Assembly: GCA_044224905.1 (NCBI GenBank)
Contig: JBGAJN010000003.1
Coordinates: 744,001-808,000 of the forward strand
Length of the DNA: 64,000 nucleotides
Reading direction: 5' to 3'
Origin: JBGAJN01 sp044224905
Lineage (GTDB): Bacteria > Verrucomicrobiota > Verrucomicrobiia > Limisphaerales > JBGAJN01
Positions 62,106 through 64,000 of the stretch are shown here, one piece after another. Both the position numbers and the translations under genes were made by a program. The notes under the pieces are model-generated. The model saw only the letters and a list, made by a program, of their open reading frames with translations, was not told where the DNA came from and did not search any database. Within the stretch, counting starts at the first letter, position 1; every line of letters begins with the position of its first letter.

Positions 62106-63176
62106 ATGAATTTGCTTATGAATATGAACTTCTCTCGCACCGTTTCCATCTTGCTCGCGGTCGGTTCTGGATTTGCAGCGAACTCCGCGCTGGCCGCCGC
62201 CAAAGTTGATTTCGCCAAAGATATCGCGCCGATTTTCGAAAAATCCTGCGTGGAATGTCACGGCGCTGAAAAGCAAAAGGGCAAGCTCCGCCTCGACACG
62301 AAGGACGCAACCTTCAAAGGCGGCGAGAACGGGGACGCAGTCGTCGCCGGCAAGCCCGACAAAAGCGACGTGTATCGCCGTGTCATGCTTCCGAAGGGAC
62401 ATGATGACATTATGCCGCCGAAGGGCGACCCGCTTTCGAAGGCGCAGCAGGATTTGATCAAGGCGTGGATCGAGCAAGGTGCCGAGTGGCCTGTCGGCTT
62501 GGCGCTCAAATCCGGTGGCCCCGGCGGCCCGAAAGAAGCCGTCGATCCCGCGAAAGTCGCCGGACCGAAGCCGACCGCAGCGGAAATCAAAGCGGTCGCT
62601 GAGCTCGCCAAGTTTGGCGTGAATGCCCGCGAGCTCGCCAACGGCGTGAACTGGCGCTACGCAAACTTCCGCACCGCAGGAACCAAGTTCGATTCGAAAG
62701 CGTTCGCCTTGCTGAAGGACATCACGAACTTACAGGAGTTAAACCTCGCCGCCGTCGAGTTGAAGGACTCGGATCTCGCCAACATCGCCGGATTGAAAAA
62801 CCTCGCTGTTTTGAATCTCTCGGGCAGCACGGTCACCGACGCCGGCCTCGCACACTTGAAAGGTCTCACCGCGCTCACATCGTTGAATCTGTTCAACACG
62901 AAGATCACCGATGCCGGGGTGAAACACCTGACCGGATTGAAGAATCTCAAGACGATCTACATCTTTGAATCCAAGATCACAGATGCCGGCGCGGCGGAAC
63001 TCGCGAAAGCGTTGCCGAAGACACGCATTGACCGCGGCTGGGATTTGAAAGAGCTCGCCAAGATCGATGAAGCGGCGAAGGCTGCTCAAGCGAAAGCCGA
63101 CGCGGCCAAAGCGGCGGAGAAAAAGGACGACAAGAAAGCCGATCCCGCCGCGGCGAAGAAAAAGAAGAAAAAGTAA
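62106..63176 (+). CDS. Planctomycete-type cytochrome c fused to leucine-rich repeats
   Basis: 356 residues from ATG 62106 (other in-frame ATGs at 62118 and 62124). Signal peptide to about residue 31, then a PSCyt1-like heme domain with CVECH at 48-52 and the axial Met region GHDDIMPPKGDPLS, followed by repeated L-x2-L-x-L leucine-rich units (LQELNLAAVELKDSDLANIAGLKNLAVLNLSG and KNLKTIYIFESKITDAG, quoted in part) at about 195-300. It ends in a Lys/Ala-rich tail (KADPAAAKKKKKK). Such fusions occur in surface oxidoreductase or sulfatase-linked systems of Planctomycetes and Verrucomicrobia. Role unknown. Confidence 0.86.
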   Translation: MNLLMNMNFSRTVSILLAVGSGFAANSALAAAKVDFAKDIAPIFEKSCVECHGAEKQKGKLRLDTKDATFKGGENGDAVVAGKPDKSDVYRRVMLPKGHDDIMPPKGDPLSKAQQDLIKAWIEQGAEWPVGLALKSGGPGGPKEAVDPAKVAGPKPTAAEIKAVAELAKFGVNARELANGVNWRYANFRTAGTKFDSKAFALLKDITNLQELNLAAVELKDSDLANIAGLKNLAVLNLSGSTVTDAGLAHLKGLTALTSLNLFNTKITDAGVKHLTGLKNLKTIYIFESKITDAGAAELAKALPKTRIDRGWDLKELAKIDEAAKAAQAKADAAKAAEKKDDKKADPAAAKKKKKK

Positions 63177-63229
63177 GCTCGGCGTTTCCCCAGTAACCGC
63201 CTCCTGCCCCGCGCGTCACGTTGGCCGTG

Positions 63230-64000
63230 ATGAAAGCGGTCCATCTAGTTGCGGTTCTCTGTTGCGTTGCCTTGCAGCGGACAAACGCGGAAACAACATC
63301 CTACACGCCACCATCGCCCACTCAGGAAGTTGCCGTTGTGAAATTTGATTGGCTCGACGCGAAACGGAACCACACCGTGCCGGTGAAGATTTATTTCCCG
63401 AAGGAAGGCTCGGGGCCGTTTCCGATCATCATCTTCTCTCACGGATTGGGCGGCTCGCGTGAAGGATACGAATACCTGGGCCGGCATTGGGCGACGTCCG
63501 GTTACGTCTCCGTTCATCTCCAGCACCACGGCAGCGACGACTCGGTGTGGAAGAATGCGCAAGCGGGCGAACGTTCCAATGCATTGCGCAAATCCGGCGT
63601 CGACCTGACCAACGCAATCAATCGCCCACTCGATGCCCGCTTCGCCATCGACGAAGTGCTCAAACTCAACGAATCGAAAAGTTCCGCACTCAAAGGCCGA
63701 CTCGATTCCCAACGCATCGGTATTTCCGGCCACTCGTTCGGCGGCTACACCGCGCTCGCCGTGGCGGGCCAGAAGTTCGTCAACGCTCGCGCCAGCAAAT
63801 CGTTGCTTCACGATCCGCGCGTGACGGCGGCGATTCAAATGAGTGCGCCCGCGTTCCGTAATCGCGAGGATTTGGACGAGTCGTACGGGGCGATCAAGAT
63901 TCCCGTGATGCACATGACAGGCACGCGGGATTACGTGCCAATCTTTCCCGAGACCACAGTCGAGGATCGCCGCATTCCGTTCGATCACATGCACAACGCC
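63230..64000 (+). CDS. Secreted alpha/beta hydrolase, 3'-truncated
   Basis: Open from ATG 63230 to the window end (257 codons, no stop), so it continues outside. Short signal-like start MKAVHLVAVLCCVALQ, then the alpha/beta hydrolase fold: PFPIIIFSHGLGGSREGYEYLGRHW with the oxyanion strand and the nucleophile elbow GISGHSFGGYTALAVAG. The shape resembles PAF-acetylhydrolase/dienelactone-type esterases (pattern HGLGGSREGY and HMTGTRDYVPIF near the end). Substrate unknown. Confidence 0.8.
   Translation, partial: MKAVHLVAVLCCVALQRTNAETTSYTPPSPTQEVAVVKFDWLDAKRNHTVPVKIYFPKEGSGPFPIIIFSHGLGGSREGYEYLGRHWATSGYVSVHLQHHGSDDSVWKNAQAGERSNALRKSGVDLTNAINRPLDARFAIDEVLKLNESKSSALKGRLDSQRIGISGHSFGGYTALAVAGQKFVNARASKSLLHDPRVTAAIQMSAPAFRNREDLDESYGAIKIPVMHMTGTRDYVPIFPETTVEDRRIPFDHMHNA

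Noticed and set aside
62103..62116. GGCAT-N5-TGCT at the start of the cytochrome-LRR gene
   Set aside because: Spacing is one base short for sigma-54 and it overlaps the start codon; chance match more likely.
61775..62209. 144-codon frame upstream of the cytochrome-LRR gene
   Set aside because: Basic, biased sequence overlapping the real gene start in another frame.
1..64000. tRNA, rRNA, CRISPR arrays, insertion sequences
   Set aside because: I looked for TTCGAATC-type T-loops, repeated spacers and transposase motifs and saw none; absence by eye is not proof.

Overview
The window looks like a chromosomal segment of a Verrucomicrobiota bacterium, probably of the Pedosphaera/Limisphaera type. 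The evidence is an exosortase with VPDxG-CTERM cargo proteins, PrsK/PrsR/PrsT-type genes, a planctomycete-type cytochrome fused to leucine-rich repeats, an extracellular sulfatase, a Tat-exported Gfo/Idh oxidoreductase, and secreted proteins with 'GEGFF'-type repeats. It is moderately GC-rich and densely coding, with no rRNA, tRNA, CRISPR array or insertion sequence that I could recognise. The taxonomic call is inference from gene content.

Positions 1-16.5 kb are an extracellular polysaccharide and exosortase island: a 5'-truncated GT-A glycosyltransferase, an FkbM methyltransferase, a GT4 glycosyltransferase, a UDP-sugar dehydrogenase, an outer-membrane polysaccharide export lipoprotein, a small AraC-type HTH protein, a secreted FN3 protein (minus strand), then the run xrtC - prsK - prsR - prsT, followed by a VPDGG-CTERM secreted protein. 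A second half of the same system lies at 57.0-61.3 kb: a VWA-domain VPDAG-CTERM protein and a second 1072-residue PrsT-like TPR lipoprotein.

The main discovery is a shared promoter element, GGCAT-N6-TGCT, with the GG-N10-GC spacing of sigma-54 promoters. It occurs exactly upstream of four genes (UDP-sugar dehydrogenase, FN3 protein, both VPDxG-CTERM proteins) and in an 8-of-9 form upstream of the exosortase-prsKRT operon. PrsR is an NtrC-class sigma-54 activator (REC, AAA+ with a GSFTGA loop, Fis-type HTH). The simplest model is that PrsK/PrsR with RpoN co-regulates precursor synthesis, the sorting enzyme, its cargo and its own operon. Two perfect TGTCGACA palindromes lie 120-150 bases upstream of two of these promoters and are candidate PrsR enhancers.

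Positions 16.6-41.9 kb are mostly housekeeping or scattered metabolic genes: a two-component system, sulfatase, CE4 deacetylase, CstA, NadD, RsfS, PUR-type nucleic-acid-binding protein, YihY, a PfpI-like protein, FtsK, acyltransferase 3, XseA, YmdB phosphoesterase, DUF3500 protein, FolB, a HAD-Nudix fusion, a DUF3999-like protein and a YjhG/YagF-type dehydratase.

Positions 41.9-57.0 kb hold a tripartite RND metal-efflux operon (minus strand) whose leader contains a strong intrinsic terminator and several hairpins (possible attenuator or riboswitch), then guaB, an ExbB-ExbD-TonB-like operon ending in a small zinc-ribbon membrane protein, a GT-A-like protein, a dUTPase-like protein, a CPBP protease, ComF, AccD and a Gfo/Idh oxidoreductase. 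The last 2 kb carry a cytochrome-LRR protein and a 3'-truncated alpha/beta hydrolase.
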